The notes: generated by a model not told the origin, from the sequence alone. A stretch of 64,000 bases of DNA from JADKIH01 sp049363815 (GCA_049363815.1 JBMQEM010000023.1:1-64000), one strand, 5' to 3'. Positions 16,376-26,176 are shown, counted from the stretch's first letter. Translations and numbers: made by a program.

Positions 16376-18616
16376 CTATCTGATGATCGACAATCGCCTG
16401 ATGCTCATGGTTCCGTTAACTTCAATCTGTATCATATAAAGTCCGCTGAACAATCCGGAAAGATCAAGTTCTGAACTATAGCTTGATATAACTCCATTTT
16501 TACTCATGATCAGTTTACCGGTAAGATCGAATATTTTTGCAGTAAAATCCGACTCTGAAATTCCTGAATTAATTCTGATCATACCTGTACTTGGATTTGG
16601 ATAAATGAAGAGGTCAGATGATTCAAGTTCATCAATTCCAACCTGGAAATCTATTCCAAAATTAACATTGAAAAAATCTCCATAATCACCGGAAGAACCT
16701 ATCAATGTAGCTGAACTTCCTTTCAGGATCCTGAAAAGTCCGCTACCATTGTAACAACAAACTCCATCTCCGTAAGTATCATATGCCGTGATAGAATAGC
16801 ACCCATTTGAAAGATAAACAGTATCTACATGCAGAGTATTCGTTGCCGTAAAATTATTCCGTGAAAACAATACAGTTCCCTGATCATCTTTTACTGTCCA
16901 TGACACTTCCTCTGGGGAGTTATCTGTTTTTGTAAGGATCCTGACAAAATTTGTATTGTAAATATTGACCGGATTAAAATTAGAATGTAATGTATCATCA
17001 AATACAAATTCATCAGGACTTGAGTTTGGTTGATCGACATAAGCAGTAAATGTATGGCTTCCTGCTCCGAATGTAATTGAAGGCAAGGTGACAGTTGTGC
17101 TGTCCATCATATTCAATGACCCTGTCCATAAAAAAGTCTGAGTCGCTCCATTATCAACTTTGTAATGAATATTGAGGGCCGTTAGAACAGCACTTCCATT
17201 ATTTTTAATGACAACCTGAGGTTCCAGTCCATCGCATCCCGGATTTCTTCTTCTGTATTCAAAGGCATCAGTAGGAGCAGCAATCCTTTCGATTGAAGCA
17301 TTGTTTACGTAATTGATAGAACTGTATTCAATCGCATGAGATTGTATTGCATATTCAGGATGGTAGAATCCTGAAGGCCCCCCACTTACTGTATATGGAA
17401 CCATATTATAGTCGACCGCCAATGTTCCGCCTGCAGTAATAAATGGTGTTGCATTATAGTCCTGAGGCTTTACATAAGAGCCGGGACACCAGTTTGCCCT
17501 TTTCAGGAACCAGGTGCTTGTATAACCTGGAGCTCCTTGCGGGTATAAAGGATTAGAACCACATTCATCACGCCACAGTCGCTGATCGAAATCAGTTCCT
17601 GCTATATTCAATGTATGTGTTACATCAAAAAATTCAGCAACATTCTGATTCGGGAATCCACCAAAACCATGTCCCGTTGTAATCAGACGGATCTTCTCAT
17701 AAATCGTATTTGAATCGACAGGAATAGTAATCACCGGTAAATGATTATCAATAGGATCAGCAGCATTCCCATATTGCCAAGTACCATTCCATAGATTGGT
17801 AACCTTGAAGGCTTCCATTGGCGGTGTTCCTTCAATAAAATAAAATTCATTCGTCACCAGCCAGCCATTGCTATACCCGCATACATTCGATACAAAGGTT
17901 ACACTATCTTTCAGAAGCGTTCTATAATCAGTTACGTCATACCAGAGATCAACGGCCATTCCATACGGTGTAATAGCTCTTGCAATTTCAATTTGCTCCT
18001 TTACATTAAAGTTAACATAAAATGAATCATACTCGAGATAAAGTGTTACATCAGGATTAACAAAAACAGAGTCGGTTGCATTTCCCAGACTATCGAAAAC
18101 ATAGTTGTTGTAATAAACCGGCCATACAGTAACCTGATACGTTACCGTAGCAGGATTGAGCGAATCAGAATAAAAGCTGACAACGAATGTGGGGTTTTCA
18201 ACTGAATCAATTGATGATGTTGCAGTATCGTAAGAATAAGAATAGGAAGGCAATGTCATATATTGAAGTGTATCAACGGTATTGCCATCCACTGTAAAAG
18301 ATGGAAATGCAGTCAATGTAGAATCAATTTCACCGGTTTCACGTTCTACCTTCAAGGTAGCGATCCGGTCATAAATATCACATCCGAAGCCCGGACAACT
18401 CAATTGATATTTTAATAAAATTCTGTAATAAGAAAGCGAATCGGAAGGGAAAAGAAATGTTCCTTTACCTGTATTGCAATTCTGATGCAGAAATCCTGAA
18501 AAACCATTCACAACTGTTGTATCACCGGTTGCAGCATTAGAAGATTCTGGCTTCAGCATGGTAGTCAGAACAATAACTGTCAGAATTATTGTTGTAATAT
18601 GTTTTAATTGTTTCAT
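16376..18616 (-). CDS. PNGase F-like secreted protein with T9SS sorting domain
   Basis: A 746-residue secreted protein. After a signal peptide come two halves of a peptide-N-glycosidase F fold. The first has SCPGFGCDIYDR, matching the C-P-x3-C-D and catalytic-Asp (D60 in Elizabethkingia PNGase F) region. The second has IARAITPYG, TGHGFG, an AEFFDVTHT segment holding the equivalent of Glu206, and RANWCPG. About 110 residues are inserted between the first strands and IARAITPYG. A CARDB-like Ig region and a C-terminal YPNPSTG sorting domain follow. It is probably exported by T9SS and may remove N-glycans; the Glu118 equivalent is not obvious, so activity is unproven. Confidence 0.85.
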   Translation of the reverse strand: MKQLKHITTIILTVIVLTTMLKPESSNAATGDTTVVNGFSGFLHQNCNTGKGTFLFPSDSLSYYRILLKYQLSCPGFGCDIYDRIATLKVERETGEIDSTLTAFPSFTVDGNTVDTLQYMTLPSYSYSYDTATSSIDSVENPTFVVSFYSDSLNPATVTYQVTVWPVYYNNYVFDSLGNATDSVFVNPDVTLYLEYDSFYVNFNVKEQIEIARAITPYGMAVDLWYDVTDYRTLLKDSVTFVSNVCGYSNGWLVTNEFYFIEGTPPMEAFKVTNLWNGTWQYGNAADPIDNHLPVITIPVDSNTIYEKIRLITTGHGFGGFPNQNVAEFFDVTHTLNIAGTDFDQRLWRDECGSNPLYPQGAPGYTSTWFLKRANWCPGSYVKPQDYNATPFITAGGTLAVDYNMVPYTVSGGPSGFYHPEYAIQSHAIEYSSINYVNNASIERIAAPTDAFEYRRRNPGCDGLEPQVVIKNNGSAVLTALNIHYKVDNGATQTFLWTGSLNMMDSTTVTLPSITFGAGSHTFTAYVDQPNSSPDEFVFDDTLHSNFNPVNIYNTNFVRILTKTDNSPEEVSWTVKDDQGTVLFSRNNFTATNTLHVDTVYLSNGCYSITAYDTYGDGVCCYNGSGLFRILKGSSATLIGSSGDYGDFFNVNFGIDFQVGIDELESSDLFIYPNPSTGMIRINSGISESDFTAKIFDLTGKLIMSKNGVISSYSSELDLSGLFSGLYMIQIEVNGTMSIRRLSIIR

Positions 18617-18640
18617 CTTTCTTTAAATTTACCGGGGATT

Positions 18641-18648
18641 CAAATGTA
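18641..18648 (-). promoter_or_regulatory. -7 box TACATTTG
   Basis: TAnnTTTG match on the minus strand, 24 bases upstream of the PNGase F-like gene. Confidence 0.4.
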
Positions 18649-18665
18649 ATAATATTCCTTAAAAT

Positions 18666-19331
18666 ATGTCATTTTATATTGCCATTATTCTCTTTATTGT
18701 CTCCGTCATAGCCGGGTTAATTATAAGTATAATCGGAAAAAACACTTCGAAAGAGAAATTTTTCCTTTATGCTGCCATTCATGGAATGTTTCTGTTCGCC
18801 TTTATTGCTTCACTGATACTTCAGAAGGATCCCCATGCATTCAACTATTTCTTTCTGACATATATTTGCAGTGGATTGATCTTATCCGGATTAGCATGGC
18901 GAAGTAATACAAATACAGTACTTAAGATCTATTTCAGTATTTTCATTATAACAATCGGAATGTTTATACTCTCTCCATCGCGACTGGTAAATTTTCTTCT
19001 AACAACAAAGTATAAGGATACACTCGGAGAATCATTCTCTGTAAAGGAAAATTTTTTCCTCGAAAGACAAAGTTCTTCTATGAGTTCAGAGAACATGCCT
19101 TTGTATAAACTGATCCGGAAACGGGGTATCTTCCATTCAACCATTGCAAGAGACCTTAATTTTAACGGTCAAATTGATTCTATTAAGGTACTTGATTTTG
19201 ACAAATCAGCCCAGAGTATCATCAGAGGGTATACTAGCAAATCAACTTATGTCAGCACTATTATCGATAGTTCCGACGTTTCTATTTCAATGAAGAAAAA
19301 AACGCAAGACGGTCTAGAATATAAACTATGA
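18666..19331 (+). CDS. membrane protein of unknown function
   Basis: A 221-residue protein with four predicted membrane helices in the first 110 residues and a soluble C-terminal domain (about 120-221) carrying ARDLNFNGQIDSIKVLDFD. The D-x-N-x-N-G-x-x-D pattern resembles a calcium-binding or FG-GAP-type loop. No family recognised. Its stop overlaps the next ATG by four bases (ATGA at 19328), so it is coupled to the beta-propeller gene and, through that, to the FAD oxidoreductase. Confidence 0.72.
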   Translation: MSFYIAIILFIVSVIAGLIISIIGKNTSKEKFFLYAAIHGMFLFAFIASLILQKDPHAFNYFFLTYICSGLILSGLAWRSNTNTVLKIYFSIFIITIGMFILSPSRLVNFLLTTKYKDTLGESFSVKENFFLERQSSSMSSENMPLYKLIRKRGIFHSTIARDLNFNGQIDSIKVLDFDKSAQSIIRGYTSKSTYVSTIIDSSDVSISMKKKTQDGLEYKL

Positions 19332-20209
19332 AAAAAAATATTTTAACAGTAAGTGCAATTGTTCTATTCTCATTTGCCTATAGTACTGCACAATTGCCGG
19401 ATACAGACATCTTTCTTTTTAAAGCAAGAACAGCTGGAAAGAAACATTCGTTTGGTGAAGCAAAAAATATCACTAACCGTGTTGGCTACGATAACCAACC
19501 GTGCTTCTCACCTGATAGTAAGGAATTACTTTTTGTTTCTGTTGAAGACAGTGGACAATCAGAGATCTGGAAATACAACATTACGGATAAAACAAAAACA
19601 AGGATAACTGACACCGAAGAAAGCGAGTACTCGCCTACTTTTATAAGAGGTGGCGAAAAGATCAGTACGGTGAGAGTTGACAAAGACGGCGGACAGCGTT
19701 TTTATATATTAGATTATCCAATGACCACCCATTCTGAGCTTGTTAAAAATTCAGACAGTATCGGTTATTCCTGCTGGGTGAATGATTCCCTCATTACAAT
19801 GTTTGTAGTAGAAGATACAAGTTCATTACAGGTACTTGATCTGAAAACCCAGCAAAGAACTTTTGTAACGACAAATCCGGGTCGGTGTATGAAGATCCAT
19901 CCGAAAAACAAAGAACTTTACTTTATTGACAAAAATGATTCTGCTCATTGGTATCTTTCCACTTACAATTTCAAAAGCAAAAAAATAAAGAAGGTCATTG
20001 AGACTCTTCCCGGATCAGAAGATTTTGCTTTCTTCTCTGATGGAACATTGATCAGTGGATTTAAAAGTGGCGTGTTTGAATTAAAAGGTAAATCCTGGGT
20101 TTCAATAGGAAAACCAATAGTATCAATGGATCATGATTTTTACCGGATTGCTATAAGTCCAGATGATCAGTATATTGCCGTAGTGTCTTTCAAAGGCAAG
20201 AAACCATGA
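19328..20209 (+). CDS. exported TolB-like beta-propeller protein
   Basis: A 293-residue protein with a signal peptide (residues 1-21, ending STAQ) and WD40-like/TolB-type (PD40) blades. The signature CFSPDSKELLFVS is followed by a weaker YSPTFIRGGEKIS blade and AISPDDQYIAVVS near the end. It is probably periplasmic or surface-associated. It is the middle gene of a trio joined by four-base overlaps on both sides (ATGA at 19328 and at 20206). Ligand unknown. Confidence 0.8.
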   Translation: MKKNILTVSAIVLFSFAYSTAQLPDTDIFLFKARTAGKKHSFGEAKNITNRVGYDNQPCFSPDSKELLFVSVEDSGQSEIWKYNITDKTKTRITDTEESEYSPTFIRGGEKISTVRVDKDGGQRFYILDYPMTTHSELVKNSDSIGYSCWVNDSLITMFVVEDTSSLQVLDLKTQQRTFVTTNPGRCMKIHPKNKELYFIDKNDSAHWYLSTYNFKSKKIKKVIETLPGSEDFAFFSDGTLISGFKSGVFELKGKSWVSIGKPIVSMDHDFYRIAISPDDQYIAVVSFKGKKP

Positions 20210-21264
20210 TGTATGATTACCTGATCGTTGGACAGGGAATTGCGGGATCAACACTTGCTTATCTGCTAAGAAAAAAAGGCAAGAGTGTTTTTATTATTGA
20301 TAAATATTCCTCAAACAGTTCTTCCCAGGTTGCTGCCGGTCTAGTCAATCCGATCACCGGAAGAAGGATCGTCAAAAGCTGGATGGCGGATACTGCACTA
20401 CCCTATGCTTTTCAATTTTATTCTGATTATAAAACTGAAACCGGTGATGAGGTATTTCATAAAATGGATGCACTGGAAGTGACAGGAACGGTTCATGAGT
20501 TCAATGAATGGACAAGAAGAATGGAAGAACAAAACCTGAATCACTATTTCAGGGATGATGCTCCAAATGATCTATATCGGGGAAAGATCAGGGATTTTAT
20601 AAAATTGGTGCGCATTACATCTTCCGGATGGATGGATATTCCGTTATTTGTAAGAGGGATCAGAAATTTATTTGAGAAAGAAAATAATTTCATAAATGAA
20701 TTGTTTGATGAACAGGAACTAATAATTTCAGAAAATGATATTTCTTATCAGGATATAAAAGCGAAAAAAATTATTTTCTGTGAAGGATACCGGTGTCTGA
20801 AAAATAAATTCTGGAATTTCTTACCATTGATCCCTGCCAAGGGCGAAATTGTTGTGATCAAATGTCCGGAATTGCCTCAGGATTTTATTCTTCTTTCTGG
20901 AATGTTCATCGTCCCGATTGGAAATCAGGAATTCAGATGTGGTGCAACTTACGAGTGGAAATTTGAAGATGAATTACCAACCGAAACCGGTAAATCAAAG
21001 CTTCTTGAAATGCTTAATGCAGTACTCAATGTAAATTTTGAAATAACAGAACATACATCCGGTGTACGACCAACTGTCAAAGACAGAAGGCCAATCATAG
21101 GCATGCATCCTGATTTTTCAAATGTTGGAATTTTTAATGGTCTCGGTACAAAAGGAGTTTCATTAGCGCCGTATTTCGCAAATCAATTTGTGGAGTATCT
21201 GGAGAATGATGGTTTATTGATGAGTGAAGTTGATGTGAGGAGGTTTTATCTGGGGAAAATTTAA
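20206..21264 (+). CDS. FAD-dependent oxidoreductase (DAO family)
   Basis: A 352-residue flavoprotein of the D-amino acid oxidase/glycine oxidase fold. Evidence: the N-terminal GxGxxG Rossmann loop in YLIVGQGIAGSTLAYLL, the basic/acidic end of strand two (VFIIDK), AAGLVNPITGRR, and the late GVRPTVKDRRPIIG and GLGTKGVSLAPY segments, which contact FAD and resemble the MnmC oxidase domain. Substrate cannot be read from sequence. Start at ATG 20206 or 20209. A terminator hairpin follows at once. Confidence 0.82.
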   Translation: MMYDYLIVGQGIAGSTLAYLLRKKGKSVFIIDKYSSNSSSQVAAGLVNPITGRRIVKSWMADTALPYAFQFYSDYKTETGDEVFHKMDALEVTGTVHEFNEWTRRMEEQNLNHYFRDDAPNDLYRGKIRDFIKLVRITSSGWMDIPLFVRGIRNLFEKENNFINELFDEQELIISENDISYQDIKAKKIIFCEGYRCLKNKFWNFLPLIPAKGEIVVIKCPELPQDFILLSGMFIVPIGNQEFRCGATYEWKFEDELPTETGKSKLLEMLNAVLNVNFEITEHTSGVRPTVKDRRPIIGMHPDFSNVGIFNGLGTKGVSLAPYFANQFVEYLENDGLLMSEVDVRRFYLGKI

Positions 21265-21265
21265 C

Positions 21266-21287
21266 ACTAAGACCACTTAGTTTTTTA
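21266..21287 (+). terminator. intrinsic terminator after FAD oxidoreductase
   Basis: ACTAAG/CTTAGT stem with ACCA loop, then a run of T. It is built from a 9-base AACACTAAG unit (21263-21271) that also occurs at 41135. Confidence 0.75.
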
Positions 21288-21293
21288 TTTTTC

Positions 21294-22235
21294 TTATAAA
21301 TTACTAATTCTATTCTTCGCTTCGAGAAATTCCTGCCAAACTTCCTTCACAATCTCGCCCGCAGGAATTATTTTATGTACTGCTGCTGCAACCTGCCCGA
21401 TTTCCAATTCCCCTTCTTCCATATCTCCTTCAAACATTCCTTTCTTGGCACGGGCACGTCCCAGAATAAGTTTCAGTTCTTCAACACTTGCTCCTTTACC
21501 TTCTGCTTCTGCGATCTTATTAAAGAAATTATTCCGCATCATGCGCACAGGTGTAAGCTGTTTCAGCATTAACATGGTTGCTCCCTCTTCACTTTCGATC
21601 ACTTTGTTTTTGAATGATGAATGTCCGGAAGATTCCAGTGAAGCTACAAACCGGGTTCCCATTTGAACTGCTTCTGCTCCTAATGCAAAACACGCAAGCA
21701 TAGAACTTCCGGAAGCAATTCCACCGGCAGCGATCAATGGTAATTTTGTTGCTGCTCTGATGATCGGAATCAAAACTAAAGTTGTTGTTTCTTCCCTTCC
21801 ATTATGTCCACCGGCTTCAAAACCTTCTGCAACAATTGCATCTACTCCGGCTTCCTCACATTTCAATGCAAACTTTTTATTTGCGATCACATGAACAACC
21901 TTGATTCCATGTTCTTTTAATTTTGATGTCCATGTTTTTGGATTTCCTGCCGACGTAAATACGATAGGGACTTTCTCCGCTATTATGATCTCCATGATCT
22001 CTTCAATGTTCGGATAAAGCAACGGAACATTCACTCCGAATGGCTTCGAAGTTGCCTTTTTGCATTTCTGAATATGCTCTTTTAAAACATCCGGATACAT
22101 CGATCCGGCACCGATCAATCCCAATCCGCCGGCATTACTCACCGCAGATGCCAGTTCCCAGCCACTGCACCAGATCATACCAGCTTGAATTATAGGATAT
22201 TCTATGCCGAAAAGTGAAGTGATTCTATTATTCAT
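21294..22235 (-). CDS. FabK/nitronate monooxygenase-family FMN enzyme
   Basis: A 313-residue TIM-barrel flavoprotein. It follows the FabK enoyl-ACP reductase II pattern closely: IEYPIIQAGM, SNAGGLGLIGAG, KPFGVNVPLL, FTSAGNP, DAIVAEGFEAGGHNG, PLIAAGGIASG and AEAVQMGTRFVAS. FabK and nitronate monooxygenases share these FMN-binding motifs and cannot be told apart safely here. No other fatty-acid synthesis gene is adjacent. It converges on the FAD oxidoreductase and has its own promoter box at 22277-22284. Confidence 0.85.
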   Translation of the reverse strand: MNNRITSLFGIEYPIIQAGMIWCSGWELASAVSNAGGLGLIGAGSMYPDVLKEHIQKCKKATSKPFGVNVPLLYPNIEEIMEIIIAEKVPIVFTSAGNPKTWTSKLKEHGIKVVHVIANKKFALKCEEAGVDAIVAEGFEAGGHNGREETTTLVLIPIIRAATKLPLIAAGGIASGSSMLACFALGAEAVQMGTRFVASLESSGHSSFKNKVIESEEGATMLMLKQLTPVRMMRNNFFNKIAEAEGKGASVEELKLILGRARAKKGMFEGDMEEGELEIGQVAAAVHKIIPAGEIVKEVWQEFLEAKNRISNL

Positions 22236-22276
22236 ATTGTGGACAATTAAGCCTTATAAAGCGACTTAATATGCGC

Positions 22277-22284
22277 CAAAAATA
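22277..22284 (-). promoter_or_regulatory. -7 box TATTTTTG
   Basis: TAnnTTTG match on the minus strand, 41 bases upstream of the FabK/NMO-like gene, in the divergent gap with the nucleotidyltransferase. Confidence 0.4.
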
Positions 22285-22325
22285 ATACTTTTACCGACCG
22301 GAATCAGCACAAACCAATTTAAGTT

Positions 22326-23318
22326 ATGAAAGCAATTATTCCTGTTGCAGGGATCGGTAGTAAACTCAGACCGCATACACACACTCAGCCGAAAGCGCTG
22401 GTGCCTGTTGCCGGTAAACCGATCCTGTCGCACATTGTCGACAAACTGGTATCTACAGGGGTTAATGATTTTATATTTATCATCGGGTATCTGGGCGATA
22501 AGATCGAAGAATACATCAAGTCAAATTATCCTGCACTAAAAACAAGTTTTGTGCTTCAGGATCCCCGTGAGGGTACCGGACAGGCAGTCTGGCTTTCTAA
22601 AGACCTGATCAATATGAATGAAGAACTGATCATTGCTTTAGGAGATACTATTTTTGATGTCGATCTCAAAGAAATTATTGAATCCAGCGGCTCTTTATTG
22701 GGTGTAAAAAAAGTTCTTGACCCCAGAAATTTTGGTGTTGCAGAATTGGACGAAGCCGGAATTATCAGACATGTAGTTGAAAAACCTCCGATTCCTAAAT
22801 CCAATTTAGCGTTGGTAGGAATTTACAAGATCAAGGAAACAAAACAACTCTATGAAGCATTAGAGCACATGATCTCAAAGAACCAGCGGACGCAGGGAGA
22901 ATTTCATCTGACGGACGCTATTATGCTGATGATCTCTGATGGTGTCATCTTTAAGACGTTTCCGGTTGAGAACTGGTATGACTGCGGGGTAAAAGACAAT
23001 CTTCTGGAGACAAATGCAATGTTACTGAAGAAAAATTGTAAACCGGTAAAAGCAGACAAATATCCAAATACTATTATTATTCCACCGGTGAGTATTGCTG
23101 AATCTTGTCAGATCAGTAACAGCATCATCGGTCCCAATGTTTCTATAGGGGAAAACACAATTATCAATTACTCCATTCTGAAAGACTCCATTATTGGTTC
23201 CTATTCGGAACTTGAAAATGCAGTGCTTCATCATTCCGTGATCGGCAGTGATGCTTCATTACACGGCTTAAGTCAGTCATTAAACCTTGGTGATAGTACG
23301 GAAATTGATTTTGGCTAA
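22326..23318 (+). CDS. NDP-sugar nucleotidyltransferase (RmlA-like with beta-helix tail)
   Basis: A 330-residue enzyme that activates a sugar 1-phosphate with NTP. The N-terminal nucleotidyltransferase domain has KAIIPVAGIGSKLRPHTHTQPKALVPVAGKP-type motifs (residues 2-32), with G-x-G-x-R replaced by GIGSKLRP, LGDTIFDVD (metal Asp), and VEKPPIPKSNLALVGIY. A left-handed beta-helix of hexapeptide repeats (SIIGPNVSIGENTII) follows, as in the long glucose-1-phosphate thymidylyltransferase type. It probably supplies precursors for surface glycans. Exact sugar unknown. Confidence 0.85.
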   Translation: MKAIIPVAGIGSKLRPHTHTQPKALVPVAGKPILSHIVDKLVSTGVNDFIFIIGYLGDKIEEYIKSNYPALKTSFVLQDPREGTGQAVWLSKDLINMNEELIIALGDTIFDVDLKEIIESSGSLLGVKKVLDPRNFGVAELDEAGIIRHVVEKPPIPKSNLALVGIYKIKETKQLYEALEHMISKNQRTQGEFHLTDAIMLMISDGVIFKTFPVENWYDCGVKDNLLETNAMLLKKNCKPVKADKYPNTIIIPPVSIAESCQISNSIIGPNVSIGENTIINYSILKDSIIGSYSELENAVLHHSVIGSDASLHGLSQSLNLGDSTEIDFG

Positions 23319-23356
23319 AAAATACAATCAATACAAAGAAAACAACCAACCATAAT

Positions 23357-24625
23357 ATGGAAAAAGATACAGAGATCTTCAGTCTCATCAATAAAGAAAA
23401 GAAACGTCAGCAACATGGAATTGAATTAATCGCCTCTGAAAATTTTGTAAGTAAGCAAGTAATGCAGGCAATGGGATCATGCCTGACAAATAAATATGCA
23501 GAAGGCTACCCTGGTAAACGTTATTACGGAGGTTGCGAAGTTGTTGATCAGGTTGAACAAATTGCCATTGACCGTGCAAAGACCTTGTTCAATGCAGCCT
23601 GGGTCAATGTACAACCGCATTCAGGTGCGCAGGCAAATGCTGCAGTTATGCTTGGTGTGATCCAGCCGGGAGATACCATTTTAGGATTTGACCTTTCACA
23701 TGGTGGTCACCTGACTCATGGTTCTTCAGTAAACTTTTCAGGTAAACTTTACCGACCTACCTTTTATGGTGTGCGTCAGGAAACCGGTCAGGTCGATTAC
23801 GATGCTATGGAAGTCACTGCAAGGAAAGAAAAACCAAAACTTATTATTGCCGGTGCATCTTCGTATTCCCGTGACTGGGATTTTGTTAGGATGCGTAAAA
23901 TAGCAGACGAAGTTGGCTCTTTACTGATGGCCGACATTGCTCATCCAGCAGGTTTAATTGCACGTGGATTGTTGAATGATCCTCTTCCGCACTGCCATAT
24001 TGTTACGACGACAACTCACAAAACCTTGCGTGGTCCAAGAGGCGGAATGATCATGATGGGACAGGATTTTGAAAATCCAATGGGTCATAAAACGCCAAAA
24101 GGTGAGATCAAAATGATGAGTGCTGTTTTAGATGGAGCGGTATTTCCGGGAACACAAGGCGGACCATTGGAACATGTGATCGCTGCAAAAGCAGTTGCTT
24201 TCGGAGAAGATCTGACTGACGAATACTTCAAATACTGTGTTCAGATGGTGAAAAATGCAAAAGCCATGGCAAATGCCTTCATTGCTTTAGGCTACAAGAT
24301 CATCAGTAATGGAACAGATAATCATTCTATGCTGATTGACCTGAGAAGTAAAAATGTAACCGGCAAACTTGCGGAAAATATTTTAGTGAAAGCAGACATA
24401 ACTGTTAACAAGAATATGGTTCCGTTCGATGACAAATCACCTTTCATCACTTCAGGGATCCGTGTTGGTACTCCTGCAATGACCACAAGAGGAATAAAGG
24501 AAAAAGACTGCGAAAAGATCGTCAAACTGATCGACGAAGTTCTGATGAATAACGACAATGAAACAAAAGTTGCCGCAGTTAAGAAAAAAGTGAATGCTAT
24601 GATGGAGCGGTTTCCTCTTTATTAG
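23357..24625 (+). CDS. glyA: serine hydroxymethyltransferase
   Basis: GlyA interconverts serine and glycine with tetrahydrofolate/5,10-methylene-THF, the main one-carbon source. The 422-residue PLP enzyme has ELIASENFVSKQVM, TNKYAEGYPGKRYYGGCE, NVQPHSGAQAN, DIAHPAGL and the PLP lysine at residue 222 in TTTTHKTLRGPRGG. Length and termini are normal. The first GTT of a 7-nt-phased hairpin shares its G with the TAG stop. Confidence 0.97.
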   Translation: MEKDTEIFSLINKEKKRQQHGIELIASENFVSKQVMQAMGSCLTNKYAEGYPGKRYYGGCEVVDQVEQIAIDRAKTLFNAAWVNVQPHSGAQANAAVMLGVIQPGDTILGFDLSHGGHLTHGSSVNFSGKLYRPTFYGVRQETGQVDYDAMEVTARKEKPKLIIAGASSYSRDWDFVRMRKIADEVGSLLMADIAHPAGLIARGLLNDPLPHCHIVTTTTHKTLRGPRGGMIMMGQDFENPMGHKTPKGEIKMMSAVLDGAVFPGTQGGPLEHVIAAKAVAFGEDLTDEYFKYCVQMVKNAKAMANAFIALGYKIISNGTDNHSMLIDLRSKNVTGKLAENILVKADITVNKNMVPFDDKSPFITSGIRVGTPAMTTRGIKEKDCEKIVKLIDEVLMNNDNETKVAAVKKKVNAMMERFPLY

Positions 24626-24718
24626 TTCAAAGTTCAAAGTTCAAAGTTGTCTTCGTAGTTTCCTCCGAAGCCAACTTTGAACTTTGAACTTTGAACTTTG
24701 AACTTTGAACTTTGAACT
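24625..24718. repeat. 7-nt-phased hairpin between glyA and hmgA
   Basis: GTT recurs every seven bases at 24625, 24632, 24639 and 24646 (GTTCAAA units). AAC recurs at 24673 and then every seven bases to 24715, six full TTTGAAC copies. The arms are perfect complements across the shorter side. The apex contains CTTCGTAG and CCGAAG, similar to the apex at 32576-32605. It sits between two convergent genes. Confidence 0.92.
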
Positions 24719-24721
24719 CAT

Positions 24722-25879
24722 TTACTCAATCCAACTCCCATAATAGTCATCAGACATGATCGCAAGAGCTTGTTTGGTTATTGAAAGTGGTCTGAAAGTA
24801 TCGACCATTACTGCAAGTTCTTTTGTTTCTTTTTGTCCGATACTTTTTTCAACAGTTCCGGGATGCGGACCATGCGGAATACCGGCAGGATGTAATGTGA
24901 TCATTCCGCGGGTAACTTTTTTCCTGCTCATAAAATCTCCATCAACGTAATAGAGTACCTCATCAGAATCAATGTTACTGTGATTGTATGGAGCAGGTAT
25001 ACTTAATGGATGATAATCATAAAGTCGCGGAACAAATGAACAGATCACAAAGTTGTTCGCCTCGAAGGTTTGATGGATCGGTGGCGGCAAATGTAATCTT
25101 CCGGTGATCGGTTCGAAATCGTGTATAGACAATATATACGGATATAAATTTCCATCCCATCCGATGGCATCAAATGGATGCGAAGCATAAACATAAGGAT
25201 AAATAATTCCCTGCTTTTTGATCAGGATATTGAATTCCCCTTTCTGATCGATGGTTTCCAGCTTCTCAGGTTTACGGATATCTCTTTCACAGAAAGGCGC
25301 ATGCTCTTCTAACTGACCATAAGCATTTCTGTACCTCTTCGGAAACTCAATAGCTGTAAATGATTCAACGATAAATAAACGGTTATTCTTATCATTAAAA
25401 ATCATCTGATATACTGTTCCTCTTGGAACAACAATGTAATCACCATACTTAAAATCGAGATGGCCATAGATCGTTTTGATGGTTCCACTACCTTCATGAA
25501 TGAAGATCACTTCATCTGCATCTGCATTCTTGAAAAAATAATCTGTCATCGACGACTGTGGAGCAGCAAGCGTGACATGAACATCAGAATTCACAAGTAC
25601 AGGAATTCTGCTCTTCAGATAATCATCAACAGGTTTTATATTGAATCCCTCGAAGCTTTGATGTTTCAGGGATTTCTCAAATGCAAGTTCAGGTGCAATT
25701 GAAAAAGGTTCACCGACCGATTTTATCAATGTTGGCGGATAACAGTGATAGATCAAAGAATATACATTAGAAAACCCATGTGTCGAAACCAGTTCTTCAG
25801 CATAAAGTTCCTGATCCGGTTTTCTGAATTGAATATGTCGCTTAGGAGGTAAACTTCCCAATTTGTGATATTGAGCCAT
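24722..25879 (-). CDS. hmgA: homogentisate 1,2-dioxygenase
   Basis: HmgA opens the ring of homogentisate to maleylacetoacetate in tyrosine/phenylalanine catabolism. The 385-residue cupin-type enzyme shows the family segments PPKRHIQFRKP, DEVIFIHEGSG, PRGTVYQMIF, HPFDAIGWDGNLYP, FEANNFVICSFVPR, and the iron site region PYNHSNIDSDEVLYYVDG with HPAGIPHGPHPG (Glu and two His ligands as in human HGD). It is shorter than animal HGD, as is usual for the Bacteroidota form. The next pathway type, an FAH-family hydrolase, is at 29271. Confidence 0.93.
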   Translation of the reverse strand: MAQYHKLGSLPPKRHIQFRKPDQELYAEELVSTHGFSNVYSLIYHCYPPTLIKSVGEPFSIAPELAFEKSLKHQSFEGFNIKPVDDYLKSRIPVLVNSDVHVTLAAPQSSMTDYFFKNADADEVIFIHEGSGTIKTIYGHLDFKYGDYIVVPRGTVYQMIFNDKNNRLFIVESFTAIEFPKRYRNAYGQLEEHAPFCERDIRKPEKLETIDQKGEFNILIKKQGIIYPYVYASHPFDAIGWDGNLYPYILSIHDFEPITGRLHLPPPIHQTFEANNFVICSFVPRLYDYHPLSIPAPYNHSNIDSDEVLYYVDGDFMSRKKVTRGMITLHPAGIPHGPHPGTVEKSIGQKETKELAVMVDTFRPLSITKQALAIMSDDYYGSWIE

Positions 25880-25898
25880 AAAGTATTTTTTAACATGT

Positions 25899-25906
25899 CA
25901 AATTTA
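25899..25906 (-). promoter_or_regulatory. -7 box TAAATTTG with possible -33 TTTG
   Basis: TAnnTTTG match 19 bases upstream of the hmgA ATG. TTTG on the same strand occurs at 25924-25927, 17 bases further upstream. Confidence 0.5.
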
Positions 25907-26176
25907 ACCATTTCCATCCAAATCAAACCTTAATTTTTGTCATGAATAATATGCTTTTCTGAAAATAAATGATGTAAATCATGAAATTTTCAGGAATAAT
26001 CAACTCAGCACCAATTTTAGAGTCATCAACTGCAAAATATTGAACGGCAAACGACGAACTTCTTACATCTGTAAGTGTTTGCGGGTATTCTAAAAACCAA
26101 GCCGTTTCAAATGCGATTAACTTGCTAAGCGGAAACCATGTATTGTGTCCGTACCATTTGATTAAATAATGAACAC

